A stretch of 64,000 bases of DNA from Erysipelotrichaceae bacterium (GCA_017432005.1 JAFRKA010000016.1:62001-126000), one strand, 5' to 3'; shown: positions 33,108 through 41,682, counted from the stretch's first letter. Translations and numbers: made by a program. The notes: generated by a model not told the origin, from the sequence alone.

Positions 33108-34018
33108 AGATAAGACAATTCAGAAAAGATGAAACAGAACTGCTGAAGGACTTCCTGTATGAAGCCATTTTTATTCCGGAGGGGACGGAAACACCGGATC
33201 GTACGATCATCGAAAGACCTGAACTGTCTCTTTATTATGAGGATTTCGGAAACCGAAAAGATGATCACTGTCTCATTGCTGAAGAAGACGATAAAGTGAT
33301 CGGCGCTGTCTGGTCCAGGATCATGAACGATTACGGGCATGTTGATGATAAGACACCATCATTAGCTATCTCACTGTATAAAGAATACCGGAACAGAGGT
33401 ATAGGTACGAAACTGTTGAAGGAGATGTTGAAAGAACTGAGGAAAAGAGGATATTCAAAAGTATCTCTGGCTGTACAGAAAGATAACTATGCTTTAAAGA
33501 TGTATAAAGATCTCGGTTTCAAGATCATAAACGAAAATGAACAGGAGTATATCATGATTAGTGATTTAGATAAGAACTTAACGGTCAAAGAACTTGATCC
33601 TTCATGTATCAGTGACATAAAACCTTTATTTCGCAGTGTCTTCTGTGATCCTCCCTGGAGTGAAGACTGGAGCGATGACAGACAGCTAGATGAATATCTG
33701 AAAGACCTTGTAGAAGTACGAAGTCCCATCGTTCTGGGATTATATGAAGATAATGAACTGATCGGCTTCTCGATCGGCAAGATCAAACACTGGTGTGGAG
33801 GAGCAGAATACTTTATTGAAGAACTGTGTATCGATCCCGATCATCAGAACAAAGGTTATGGAAGAAGATTCTTTTCACTGATCGAAGATAAACTTAAAGA
33901 AAAAGACATCCATCAGATCTATCTGATGACGGACAGAGATAAACCGGCATACGGATTCTATAAGAAGATCGGCTTCAGAGAACTGCCTGAACTGACTTCA
34001 TTTTTCAAAGAGTTCTGA
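33104..34018 (+). CDS. Tandem-GNAT acetyltransferase
   Basis: A 304-residue protein with two GNAT domains. The first (1-150) has SLYKEYRNRGIGTKLLKEML and DNYALKMYKDLGFK; the second (155-304) has LCIDPDHQNKGYGRRFF and DKPAYGFYKKIGF. Both retain the R/Q-x-x-G-x-G/A acetyl-CoA loop. Two-domain GNATs include the mycothiol synthase type and aminoglycoside N-acetyltransferase relatives; the second domain looks AAC(6')-like. It is the last gene of the VanZ-VOC operon and overlaps the convergent HipA-like gene by 14 bp. The acceptor is unknown. Confidence 0.82.
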   Translation: MKIRQFRKDETELLKDFLYEAIFIPEGTETPDRTIIERPELSLYYEDFGNRKDDHCLIAEEDDKVIGAVWSRIMNDYGHVDDKTPSLAISLYKEYRNRGIGTKLLKEMLKELRKRGYSKVSLAVQKDNYALKMYKDLGFKIINENEQEYIMISDLDKNLTVKELDPSCISDIKPLFRSVFCDPPWSEDWSDDRQLDEYLKDLVEVRSPIVLGLYEDNELIGFSIGKIKHWCGGAEYFIEELCIDPDHQNKGYGRRFFSLIEDKLKEKDIHQIYLMTDRDKPAYGFYKKIGFRELPELTSFFKEF

Positions 34019-35315
34019 AACAATTACTGATATACTCATACCTGTTTATAATGAAAGTTTCTATTTTCTTTTCATCTTTTTTGATTGGTGTTTCTGCAAA
34101 ACATTTTCTGATCATTTCTCTGCTGATGACAGGCAGGTTCATTTCCTTATAATATTTCGCTGCTGTTTCATTGTTTTTGACGAAATTCAGATATACTTTA
34201 ATGAATCCGTCCTTGCGGCAATCAGGATCAAGAACTTTATCTACACTCAGCAAAGCCAGGTTATTGTCAAAATTGGGTGCAAGAGAAACGATCTTGCCAT
34301 TATTTCTGTCTCTTAAAAGTCCACAATTTTCATTGTGTCTATCAACGTTTTTGATGATTGCATCAAACCAGATAAGCAACAGATACTGTTTTGCGATCCC
34401 GGCTGATAATCCGTTCAGGACGAAAAAGACATGATCAAAATTATCGTTGTCACCGGCGATTCCTTCTAAGGGTTCAAAGTTCAGTTTTGCTGCAAAGTTT
34501 TCTGTTCTAATCACTCCGTCATCCATTTCATATACAGCAGAGGGAATACCTGTCAGGGCAGCCAGTTTTGAACAGAACAGTTCAGAAAAAAGCTCATCTT
34601 CATTTCCTTTTTTGTAAAGATACCATTTTCCGTTTCTGATCTTCCATGATTTTTCATATGATCCAGGTGTAGTGAGGTGAGGAGTCAGTTTCGGTTTCTT
34701 ATAAATATATGAGATGTCTCCGTTCAACGCCGTTTCCGAATAACAGTCACTGTCAAAACGGATATCTTTGTATTTCAGTTTTGAACCTTTTGCTTTAAAC
34801 CAGTAATTATCTGTTATACATGCACCATGGCTGTATAAGGAGATGATCGCTTCATTGTTTTCGGATATTCCGAGGACCTTTTTAAGGATTCTGGAATTTC
34901 TTCTGGTCTGATCGATTGCTCTTGAAGCAAGAAAGCTTTCCAGATCGTGTGTCCTTTTTATGTAGAGAGGACAAAGCTGTTCGTCTACATATTTAGTTTC
35001 ACCATTTTCAAATACAGCAACCACACGATCTTCCATCATCAGGTTTCCGGAAAAATTCTTCGCTCTTTCGGAAATATTAGGAAGATTCTTTTCTTTTTCT
35101 TCCAGTTTTTTTATTCTTTCTGTAATAAGACGACGTTTTCTGATTCCTTCTTCAATTTTCTTTATCCTGGTTTCGGAAATGAATTCACTTTTCAGTTTGA
35201 CCCCATCAAAATACTGAAGATAGTGATATTTACCATCTCCGATCCTTTTGACAGATATATATCCTTTAGGTAATTCCTCAAGTTTTTTCTTCAGTTCAAT
35301 TATATTATCTTCCAT
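34005..35315 (-). CDS. HipA-like serine/threonine kinase-fold protein, orphan
   Basis: A 436-residue protein. The C-terminal half carries HipA-family catalytic marks: LIWFDAIIKNVDRHNENCGLL (catalytic Asp and Asn) and SLAPNFDNNLALL (the DFG-equivalent metal Asp). The N-terminal 110 residues are Lys/Glu-rich with coiled-coil character and a small beta part, GYISVKRIGDGKYHYLQYF. HipA toxins phosphorylate tRNA synthetases; other relatives (CtkA) are secreted effectors. No HipB-like antitoxin gene is adjacent. The gene looks more AT-rich than its neighbours and uses more rare codons, suggesting transfer. The precise subfamily is unclear. Confidence 0.75.
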   Translation of the reverse strand: MEDNIIELKKKLEELPKGYISVKRIGDGKYHYLQYFDGVKLKSEFISETRIKKIEEGIRKRRLITERIKKLEEKEKNLPNISERAKNFSGNLMMEDRVVAVFENGETKYVDEQLCPLYIKRTHDLESFLASRAIDQTRRNSRILKKVLGISENNEAIISLYSHGACITDNYWFKAKGSKLKYKDIRFDSDCYSETALNGDISYIYKKPKLTPHLTTPGSYEKSWKIRNGKWYLYKKGNEDELFSELFCSKLAALTGIPSAVYEMDDGVIRTENFAAKLNFEPLEGIAGDNDNFDHVFFVLNGLSAGIAKQYLLLIWFDAIIKNVDRHNENCGLLRDRNNGKIVSLAPNFDNNLALLSVDKVLDPDCRKDGFIKVYLNFVKNNETAAKYYKEMNLPVISREMIRKCFAETPIKKDEKKIETFIINRYEYISNCFRTL

Positions 35316-35433
35316 AACTATATACTAACCTATTTTTTTAAATATGTTAACCTATTTTATGAATTATGTATATGAAAATCAATGATCAGTATTGATGTTT
35401 AAAGTGTAATTACTGAATAAAGAAAACAAACCC

Positions 35434-35442
35434 TGTTATACT
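35434..35442 (+). promoter_or_regulatory. Extended -10 promoter of the YhhN-like gene
   Basis: TGTTATACT (35434-35442) is an extended -10 element about 19 bp upstream of the ATG, with AGAGGT between as ribosome site. A TTACTG lies 21 bp upstream, too far to be a standard -35. Confidence 0.5.
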
Positions 35443-35461
35443 TTAATCAGAGGTAATATTC

Positions 35462-36139
35462 ATGGATACAACTATAATCATGCTTATAACAGCCGGCTTT
35501 ATTCTGCAGGCTTTGTTCATCAAGGCTGAACATGAGGAAAAGTATCTAGCTGCTGATATCCTTAAAGGCAGTGCATCACTGATGTTCGTCCTGATCGGAT
35601 ATCTGGCTACTCAGAGAGTCAACAATCCTTTCAACAGGACATTCTTCATCGGACTTCTGTTTGGAATGATCGGTGATATCCTGCTTAACCTGCGTTTCGT
35701 CTTCAAGGAGCAGGGACAGAAGATCTTTCTGGCCGGCATCCTGGCTTTCCTGATCGGACACATCCTTTATCTTGTCGGACTGATCCCGCAGGCTCAGCAT
35801 GTCTGGATCTGGTACTGTATCATCATCGGTGCACTGGCTGCTGCAGCGTTATTGGCATATATCTTCAAAACGATGGAAGTCAAAAAGGCTTTCAAGATCT
35901 TCGGTGTCTTTTATCTTGGCGCCGTCTTTATCATGACGGCGATCGCTCTGGGGATCGCGATCTTCACGCCTTCAACAAGAGCAACGATCTATGCGATCGG
36001 TGCTGTACTGTTCACCGCTTCGGATGTCGTTTTGATCTTCAACACCTTCTCGGGTGTGACGAAATTCTCTTTACGTATAACCAATCTTACTCTTTACTAT
36101 ATCGGTCAGATACTGATCGCTGTTTCACTGTTTTTCTGA
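35462..36139 (+). CDS. YhhN/TMEM86 family (lysoplasmalogenase-like) membrane protein
   Basis: A 225-residue protein with eight predicted helices and the family residues in FGMIGDILLN and FTASDVVLIFNTF (the two conserved Asp-containing helices). Animal TMEM86 hydrolyses the vinyl-ether bond of lysoplasmalogens; anaerobic Bacillota make plasmalogens, so that activity is plausible. A second, shorter member lies at 61101-61751. The neighbours do not add information. Confidence 0.8.
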   Translation: MDTTIIMLITAGFILQALFIKAEHEEKYLAADILKGSASLMFVLIGYLATQRVNNPFNRTFFIGLLFGMIGDILLNLRFVFKEQGQKIFLAGILAFLIGHILYLVGLIPQAQHVWIWYCIIIGALAAAALLAYIFKTMEVKKAFKIFGVFYLGAVFIMTAIALGIAIFTPSTRATIYAIGAVLFTASDVVLIFNTFSGVTKFSLRITNLTLYYIGQILIAVSLFF

Positions 36140-36171
36140 AATAGTGTGACGTTTAACATAATTATTTACAG

Positions 36172-36699
36172 ATGAGTGGTATGAAAAGAACAACAAAAAT
36201 CATTATCACCATTATGTGCTTACTGGCGATCGTTTCCGGCATATTTTTCTATGTGAACAGTCTGATCGTTAAAGAAGATGAACCGGAGCTGGATAATTAT
36301 CCTTATGTGCCGAACACTCCGGCTCCGCCTTTACATGACGGAGTATATGTCTCTGAGCACGGGACCATGACTTTCAACGGTGACGGAAGGAGTGTAATCC
36401 TTAATATAGATGAGGAGCTTGCAGAACTGACCGGTCTGCCTAGCGGAGAGACAGAAGCGACATATGTCTTCCTGACCGGTTATCTTCCTCCGCACGGGTA
36501 TATCGATACACGCTATGATGTCGCTCATGAACTGGGCATCTATATCGACGACCAGGAATTTATCATCGATGTCGGTATCGCAGCAGCAGACGGTTCAACA
36601 GCCGGTATCGGACTTGATATGGTCACACCGGACAGGATCCCGCTGCTGTTCAGTGATGAATCAGGATTCTATGATATAAAGTTCATCAGAAATCAGTAG
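36172..36699 (+). CDS. Hypothetical membrane-anchored extracytoplasmic protein
   Basis: A 175-residue protein with one N-terminal helix (IIITIMCLLAIVSGIFFYVNSL) acting as signal anchor, a Pro-rich spacer (YPYVPNTPAPPLHDG) and a beta-rich extracytoplasmic domain (GVYVSEHGTMTFNGDGRSVIL). It is not recognised. There is no Shine-Dalgarno; CATAAT at 36157-36162 lies 9 nt before the ATG, consistent with a leaderless mRNA. It begins 32 nt after the YhhN-like gene. Confidence 0.65.
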   Translation: MSGMKRTTKIIITIMCLLAIVSGIFFYVNSLIVKEDEPELDNYPYVPNTPAPPLHDGVYVSEHGTMTFNGDGRSVILNIDEELAELTGLPSGETEATYVFLTGYLPPHGYIDTRYDVAHELGIYIDDQEFIIDVGIAAADGSTAGIGLDMVTPDRIPLLFSDESGFYDIKFIRNQ

Positions 36700-36823
36700 T
36701 ATACAGCACTGATGCCTGTTACAGGAGGGACATTTCTTCTGAATGAAGAATGTTTCTCATTTTTCACCTTGTGATATTCAGAATATTGAAAATATGAAGT
36801 TGTTATATCTGGTTTAAATAATA

Positions 36824-36854
36824 AAGGGGCTGAACTCATTATGAGTCAGCCCCT
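36824..36854 (-). terminator. Strong terminator of the flotillin transcript
   Basis: The arms GGGGCTG and CAGCCCC, extended inside by ACTCA/TGAGT, form a long stem with a 3-nt loop and one bulge. On the minus strand it is followed by CTTTATTATTT. It lies just past the flotillin stop codon. Confidence 0.8.
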
Positions 36855-36862
36855 GATGTGTT

Positions 36863-38284
36863 TTAGCTGTTATCTTTTTCCAAACCCGTGACATTGATGT
36901 TTTTATTTACTTTAGCATCGTAGGTATTAGCTTTCATTATCTCCTTGAGGTCAACACCGGTCGCTTCAGACATCGTATCGAAGACTTGTTTCATGATGAC
37001 AGGCATATTGCCTGAGACCTGTGATACACCGCTTTCACCGTTACCGGAATCGTAGATCGTTACTTTATCGATAGCACTGATTGGCCTTGCGATCTCGGCA
37101 GCCAGCTGAGGCATGATCTTGATCATCATTTCAGCCATGGCAGCACCATTGTATTTCTGGTAAGCTTCAGCTTTCTTTTCCATAGCTTCTGCTTCGGCGA
37201 TACCTTTCTGTCTGATGGCTTCAGCTTCAGCCTTTCCTTTGGCTTCAATGGCTTCAGCTTCCATCTGCGCCAGATATCTTTTTGCTTCAGCTTCTTTTCT
37301 GGTCCTGATCAGATCAGCTTCAGCTTCCTGTTCACTGGCATACCTGTTGGCATCAGCCTGTTTCTCGATCGTTGCAGCAAGTTCCTGTTCACGGACTTCA
37401 ACTTCTTTCTTGCGCAGTTCCGTTTCTCTTTCAGCTTTGGCGATCTGAGCATTTACGGTAGCAGTCTGAATGCTTTTTTCCTGTTCCTGTTTCTGGATCT
37501 CATAGGCTGCATCAGCCATAGCGATCTTCTTATCAGATTCCAGTTTCAGTTCAGCCTGCCTGATGGCCAGTTCATTGTTTCTTTGAGCGATCTGTGTCTC
37601 CGCATCGACTCTGGCATCATTGGCTGCCTTGTCGGCCTTGGCTTTGGCGATAGCGACGTCTCTGTCGGCTTCGGCTTTGGCGATCTGAGCATCTTTCTTG
37701 ATCTTGGAAGTATTGTCCATACCCAGATCATTGATCAGACCGTTCTCATCGATGACGTTCTGGATATTGCAGGAGAGGATCTCGATACCGAGTTTCTCCA
37801 TATCCTTGCTGGCTTTGGCCATGACCTGATCAGAGAATGAATCACGGTCAGTATTGATCGTCTTGAGATCGAGCGTACCGATGATCTCGCGCATATTGCC
37901 CTGTAATGAATCCTGAAGCTCGAGAGCGATATCTTCTGGCCTCTTGTTCAGGAAGTTTCTTTCGGCCTTCAGCATGCCTTCCGGTGAAGTATCGACTCTG
38001 ACCTTGGCGATCGCATCGACTTTGACATTGATGAAATCGTTGGTCGGAATGAATGTATCTGTCTTGATATCGACTGATATCTGACCCAGATGGAGATGAT
38101 CGACTTTTTCCAGGAAGGGAAGTTTGAATCCCGCCCGGCCGATCAGCACCTTTGGCGTCTTCTTGAGACCGGAAATGATAATGGCTACATCCGGTGAGGC
38201 TTTCACATAACCACAGAAGATAAAGATCAGAAAGCTCACAGTAAGGATAACAGCCGGAATAAGATAGATCATGATTCTGTTCAT
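36863..38284 (-). CDS. Flotillin-like SPFH protein (FloT/YuaG family)
   Basis: A 473-residue protein with an N-terminal membrane hairpin or helix (IYLIPAVILTVSFLIFIFCGYV), an SPFH/band-7 domain (about 30-195; PDVAIIISGLKKTPKVLIGRAG) and a long Ala/Glu/Lys coiled coil (about 195-390) with the flotillin EA-repeats, then a C-terminal oligomerisation part (MAEMMIKIMPQLAAEIARPI). Flotillins scaffold ordered membrane microdomains. No NfeD gene is adjacent, unlike many floT operons. The start at 38284 follows AAAGGAGG; the longer ORF to 38341 would run into the terminator hairpin. It is preceded by a manganese-type riboswitch with a transcription terminator. Confidence 0.9.
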   Translation of the reverse strand: MNRIMIYLIPAVILTVSFLIFIFCGYVKASPDVAIIISGLKKTPKVLIGRAGFKLPFLEKVDHLHLGQISVDIKTDTFIPTNDFINVKVDAIAKVRVDTSPEGMLKAERNFLNKRPEDIALELQDSLQGNMREIIGTLDLKTINTDRDSFSDQVMAKASKDMEKLGIEILSCNIQNVIDENGLINDLGMDNTSKIKKDAQIAKAEADRDVAIAKAKADKAANDARVDAETQIAQRNNELAIRQAELKLESDKKIAMADAAYEIQKQEQEKSIQTATVNAQIAKAERETELRKKEVEVREQELAATIEKQADANRYASEQEAEADLIRTRKEAEAKRYLAQMEAEAIEAKGKAEAEAIRQKGIAEAEAMEKKAEAYQKYNGAAMAEMMIKIMPQLAAEIARPISAIDKVTIYDSGNGESGVSQVSGNMPVIMKQVFDTMSEATGVDLKEIMKANTYDAKVNKNINVTGLEKDNS

Positions 38285-38324
38285 TGTATTACCCTCCTTT
38301 ATTAGTGTTCCTGACTGAGTCCAA

Positions 38325-38361
38325 GATAATAAAAGACTCATGCAGGATATACATGAGTCTT
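38325..38361 (-). terminator. Riboswitch-controlled terminator before flotillin
   Basis: On the minus strand AAGACTCATG (38361-38352) pairs perfectly with CATGAGTCTT (38342-38333) around a 9-nt loop, followed by TTTATTATC. Its 5' arm is also the 3' strand of the aptamer P1 helix, so the aptamer and the terminator exclude each other. Confidence 0.8.
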
Positions 38362-38439
38362 ACTGTTTAAAGTGAGCCGGATCATTATTGATCGTTGTGA
38401 CGGCTTTACTTCCTTAAAAGGACGTTACTCCCTCAATGT
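38352..38439 (-). ncRNA. yybP-ykoY (manganese) riboswitch aptamer
   Basis: Read on the minus strand, the leader shows the conserved blocks of the yybP-ykoY family in order: GAGGGAGTAACGTC (38434-38421), a TCCTTTTAAGGA helix, AAAGCCGTCACAACG, the hairpin GATCA-ATAA-TGATC, CCGGCTC and the closing AGTAAGACTCA. These align block by block with the Lactococcus lactis Mn2+ riboswitch as I recall it. P1 (TGAG with CTCA) competes with the terminator arm, so Mn2+ binding should prevent termination (an ON switch). The controlled gene is a flotillin, which is unexpected for this class. Confidence 0.82.
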
Positions 38440-38445
38440 ATCTTG

Positions 38446-38474
38446 ATTATATCAGAGGTTCACATGACCGTCAA
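38446..38474 (-). promoter_or_regulatory. Promoter of the riboswitch-flotillin transcript
   Basis: On the minus strand TTGACG (38474-38469), a 17-bp spacer and TATAAT (38451-38446) with an upstream TG form a near-consensus promoter. Transcription should start near 38439, immediately before the aptamer P1 helix. Confidence 0.82.
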
Positions 38475-38489
38475 GTGTTTTTGTAAAAG

Positions 38490-38515
38490 AAAAGACAATT
38501 TTACTTGTCTTTTCA
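38490..38515. terminator. Bidirectional hairpin upstream of the flotillin promoter
   Basis: AAAAGACAA (38490-38498) pairs with TTGTCTTTT (38505-38513), with T-rich flanks on the minus strand. No gene ends here, so it may insulate the riboswitch promoter or end a short RNA from the 38520-38650 stretch, which shows no convincing ORF. Confidence 0.45.
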
Positions 38516-38659
38516 TGAAACTAGTGGTTTTTTTGGGAGGAATGGAAGAAAAAATGATTTTCTTTCACCCCTATATTATCAGTACTATGTGAAAGAATGA
38601 TGAAACAAGATTGTTTATCATCCTTGATTAATCACTGATAAAGAACGATAATACTTTCT

Positions 38660-39331
38660 GTGAAAAACTACGATGAACTCAATGAAGAAGAATTCCTGAA
38701 AAGATATGTATCAGCCAACGAGATCCCTTACCGGATCCTGACCTGGCCGATGATCGTGCTGGCTCAGATCCTTTATCGTCCGAAAGCCTACGGGGTCGAT
38801 GATATCCCTGATGATGAAGCGATCATCATCGCAACGAATCATCGTGCTGCACCTGATCCGGCTTTTATCATCAATGCTTACCGTAAAAGACCGATCAGAT
38901 ATATGGCAAAACGCAAACTGAATGACGGTCCGTTCGGTCTGATCTTCCGTCTGGCGCTGACGATCCCGGTCGACAGGAGCCGTAAAGCTACGAAAGCAGT
39001 CTCAGCTGCTGAACTGGTGCTGCACAATAAAGGCGTCATCGGTATCTTCCCGGAAGGGACCCGCAATCACAGTGATGATATCCTGCTGCCGTTCAAATAC
39101 GGAGCCGTCTCACTGGCTCAGAAGACCGGCGCTTATCTTGTACCGTCAGTCAATGTCGGAAGATATGTTCCTTTCCGTTCAAGAGTGGAAACGTACTTTG
39201 CCAAGCCATATAAGATCGCTGTTGATGCGGATCTGGACGTTGAGAACGAAAAGCTCAGACAGATCATGTACGATCTGTATGTGGAACACGCAAAGGATGA
39301 TGAGAAAGTAAAAAAACTGCACAAACAATAA
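38660..39331 (+). CDS. plsC: 1-acyl-sn-glycerol-3-phosphate acyltransferase (PlsC-like)
   Basis: A 223-residue LPLAT enzyme with the catalytic HX4D motif in ATNHRAAPDPAFI and the substrate motif IGIFPEGTRNHSDD. It transfers an acyl group to lysophosphatidic acid at the membrane during phospholipid synthesis. The start is GTG at 38660 with no Shine-Dalgarno; GATAAT (38647-38652) ends 7 nt before it, so the mRNA is probably leaderless. A terminator directly overlaps its stop codon. Confidence 0.88.
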   Translation: MKNYDELNEEEFLKRYVSANEIPYRILTWPMIVLAQILYRPKAYGVDDIPDDEAIIIATNHRAAPDPAFIINAYRKRPIRYMAKRKLNDGPFGLIFRLALTIPVDRSRKATKAVSAAELVLHNKGVIGIFPEGTRNHSDDILLPFKYGAVSLAQKTGAYLVPSVNVGRYVPFRSRVETYFAKPYKIAVDADLDVENEKLRQIMYDLYVEHAKDDEKVKKLHKQ

Positions 39332-39356
39332 AAGATCCTGAGGATCTTTTATTTCA
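39330..39356 (+). terminator. Terminator after plsC
   Basis: AAAAGATCC (39330-39338) pairs with GGATCTTTT (39342-39350) around TGA, then ATTTC. The stem begins within the stop codon. Confidence 0.7.
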
Positions 39357-39382
39357 AATTATAGATTTTTCTGTTGCTACAG

Positions 39383-39571
39383 TTATCCGGCTATGTTCTG
39401 AATGACTTTGCTTCTGCATGCGCCGTATTCGCATTGTTCTAAACCGGATTCTTCATTCAGTTTCCATATATGCTCACCATAAAGAGGGCATTCATTCACA
39501 TCAAAGACATGAAATCAGCCATTAACTTTTTCAAGATCTTTGTTATCCAGCCTTCTACGTTTCTTATCCAT
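39383..39571 (-). pseudogene. Double-glycine leader peptide gene broken by TGA
   Basis: Minus-strand ATG at 39571, with AAAGGAA upstream, opens an 18-codon leader MDKKRRRLDNKDLEKVNG. TGA (39517-39515) follows exactly where the second Gly of the usual LEKVNGG cleavage site should be; TGA is one base from GGA. The frame stays open for 43 more codons (FHVFDVNECPLYGEHIWKLN ... ending QNIAG, TAA at 39383). The tail has three Cys and a His in a zinc-ribbon-like spacing (CPxxGxHxW...CxxGxC). This is a bacteriocin-leader-type secreted peptide gene that is now inactive, or recoded in some unknown way. Confidence 0.65.
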
Positions 39572-39690
39572 TGTCTGTTCCTTTCGTTTTATTCTACGCT
39601 ATTTACGTAATGTTCTGTAATTATTTACGAGGGAATATTTAAAAAGGCAAATATATTTGAATAACAACACATCAATGAACTGATGCGTTA

Positions 39691-41595
39691 TTATGCTTTA
39701 GGCAGGAATTTCCTGAGCTGTTGTATCGGTACAGGGCGTGAATATTTGAATCCCTGCAGATAGGAAGCAGACATTCCTTTACAGCGCTTTTCATCTGAAT
39801 CATCTTCTACACCTTCATAGAGCACAGAGTATTCCATGTCTTTGAACATGTGAGCCAGATTCTCAACGATCTTTTCCGAACGCTGGCTCTTGCCGCTGGA
39901 GATGACCAGAGAACGGTCGAATATGATGATATCGAACGGCAGTTCCATGATCCTTTCCATATTGGAATAACCGGTCCCAAAGTCATCAAGATAGAAGTAG
40001 ATGCCTTCATGACGCAGTTCATCGATCTTTTTCTTCATCATCATGAAGTCCAGTTCACTGCGGGATTCGGTGAGTTCGATCGCGATCTTTTCACCCGCTA
40101 TGTCGTTTTCTTTAATGATGCGGCTGATATCGGAACAGAAGTTGTCATCTTTCAGTTCTTTGATCGAGACGTTGACGCTGATCCTTTCGATCCCGTATCC
40201 TTCTTCCAGCAGGCGTTTCAGTTACTTGCAGGTCTTGTTCAGGATGATCTAAGTCAGGATGTGGATGAAACCGTTGTTTTCAGCCATCGGGATGAACATA
40301 TCCGGGAAGACGATACCGGTCTTCTCCAGATCGAGACGCATTAGAGCTTCAGCCGTATCGAAGCGACCGGTCTGAAGGTTGAAGACCGGCTGACAGAAGA
40401 CCAGGACTCTTTCATCTTCAGGATCATGTTTATTGTAGATATCAGTCAGTTCGTTCAGGACATAATCAGCCTGATTGAAACGTTCGTTGTCTTTTGATTC
40501 GACGCGGTAGATACTGTTTTCCGGAAGCCGGCTGTTAATGCTGCGGATGAGACCGACATAGCCGTTGATCCTGCTTACTTCATCATCTGATTCGCCGACG
40601 ACGATCTTGAACGGCTGCTGGAAACGGTCATACTGTTTCCTGAAGTCACTGATGACGGCTTCGATCTTCTGTTCATAATCAGGGTTTTTGCGTTTGGAAG
40701 CCATCAGGATAAGATGGCCGTTACCGAGCTGGAAGACGACGCAGCCTTTAAAGTATTCGGTTGAGATCCGGCGGACTTCAGTGCGGATATCTTCAGGGAG
40801 CTCGTTTCCTTTGGCATCAAATTCCAGCAGCTGCAGACTCATGAAGATGAACGGGATCTTTCGTCTGTACTTATCCGCGACATAGCTTTCGATCGCCTGG
40901 ATATTGACTGTGCCCGTCGAGAGGTTATATGGATTGGAGTGGATGATATACATCATGGCGATGACCGGGAAAACGAAGGTCATCGTCGTCAGTGAAGACT
41001 GACGCAGAGGCAGCTGAGCTATTCTGATCACGATGGCAATGAGCATCGTTCCATAGAAGCCGAGCATTGCGCGTCTGTATATGTATGATCGAGCCCATCT
41101 CATCAGGAACATCAGGAATAAGACATAGATCAGATAGCCGATCACATAGATGTTCGTCTTGTTTATTACGGTTCCGTCTTCCTGGATCCCGAAACCGGTG
41201 CCGATCAGAGACCTGGTGAAGTCATAGCCGATGATGGCAAAGAAAAGCACATTGGAGAAGATCGCGATCTTTCTGGCTTTTGCGTGATCCATTTCGGAGA
41301 CGACCGTGATATACAGGGTGAACAGGAAGAATGTATTGAAGAGCAGGGCATGATAAAGGATCCTCTGTACGTAGATAAGCGTATAAAAAGCAGGATCGTT
41401 CTTTGTCAACAGTGCATGATATGAGATATTGACCAGAGCTACCAGCATCAGCATGCCGATGATATTGATAAAAATATAATAGCTGCGGTTGCGGTTGACG
41501 AATGAAGTCATAAGCAGAATGATCATGACTAAACAGACAGCCACGACTGCTATATCACCAACAACCATGTAATTGTCAAAACTGGTCTGGATCAT
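39691..41595 (-). pseudogene. Membrane GGDEF(degenerate)-EAL protein with two nonsense codons
   Basis: One reading frame spans 635 codons from ATG 41595 to 39691 but is cut by TAG (40251-40249) and TAA (40224-40222). The first 448 codons give six or seven N-terminal helices, a degenerate GGDEF domain (QLGNGHLILMASK instead of GGDEF) and the start of an EAL domain (RFDTAEALMRLD). After the stops the EAL domain resumes and finishes (YFYLDDFGTGYSNMERI, LYEGVEDDSDEKRCKGMSA). Intact, it would be a c-di-GMP phosphodiesterase. There is no frameshift, so decay is recent. TATAGT lies 9 nt before the ATG and no Shine-Dalgarno is seen. Confidence 0.85.
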
Positions 41596-41682
41596 AAGAA
41601 TGGTACTATATCTCAGTCAGAAAACTGTCGTTTTTCCAACGTTTATTACATCTAAATTATTACGAATTTCATTTATTCAAAA

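Noticed and set aside
37180..37720. Repetitive GCTTCAGC-like tracts in the flotillin gene as a DNA repeat
   Set aside because: They are the codons of the Glu-Ala-rich coiled coil of flotillin (minus strand), not an independent repeat.
38520..38650. Short ORFs between the flotillin promoter and plsC
   Set aside because: The possible 15-16 codon frames lack a properly spaced ribosome site and look like AT-rich noise.
39383..41595. TGA or other stop codons read as amino acids in this organism
   Set aside because: TGA, TAA and TAG all end many intact genes in the window, and the three internal stops are of three different kinds, so a changed code is not supported.
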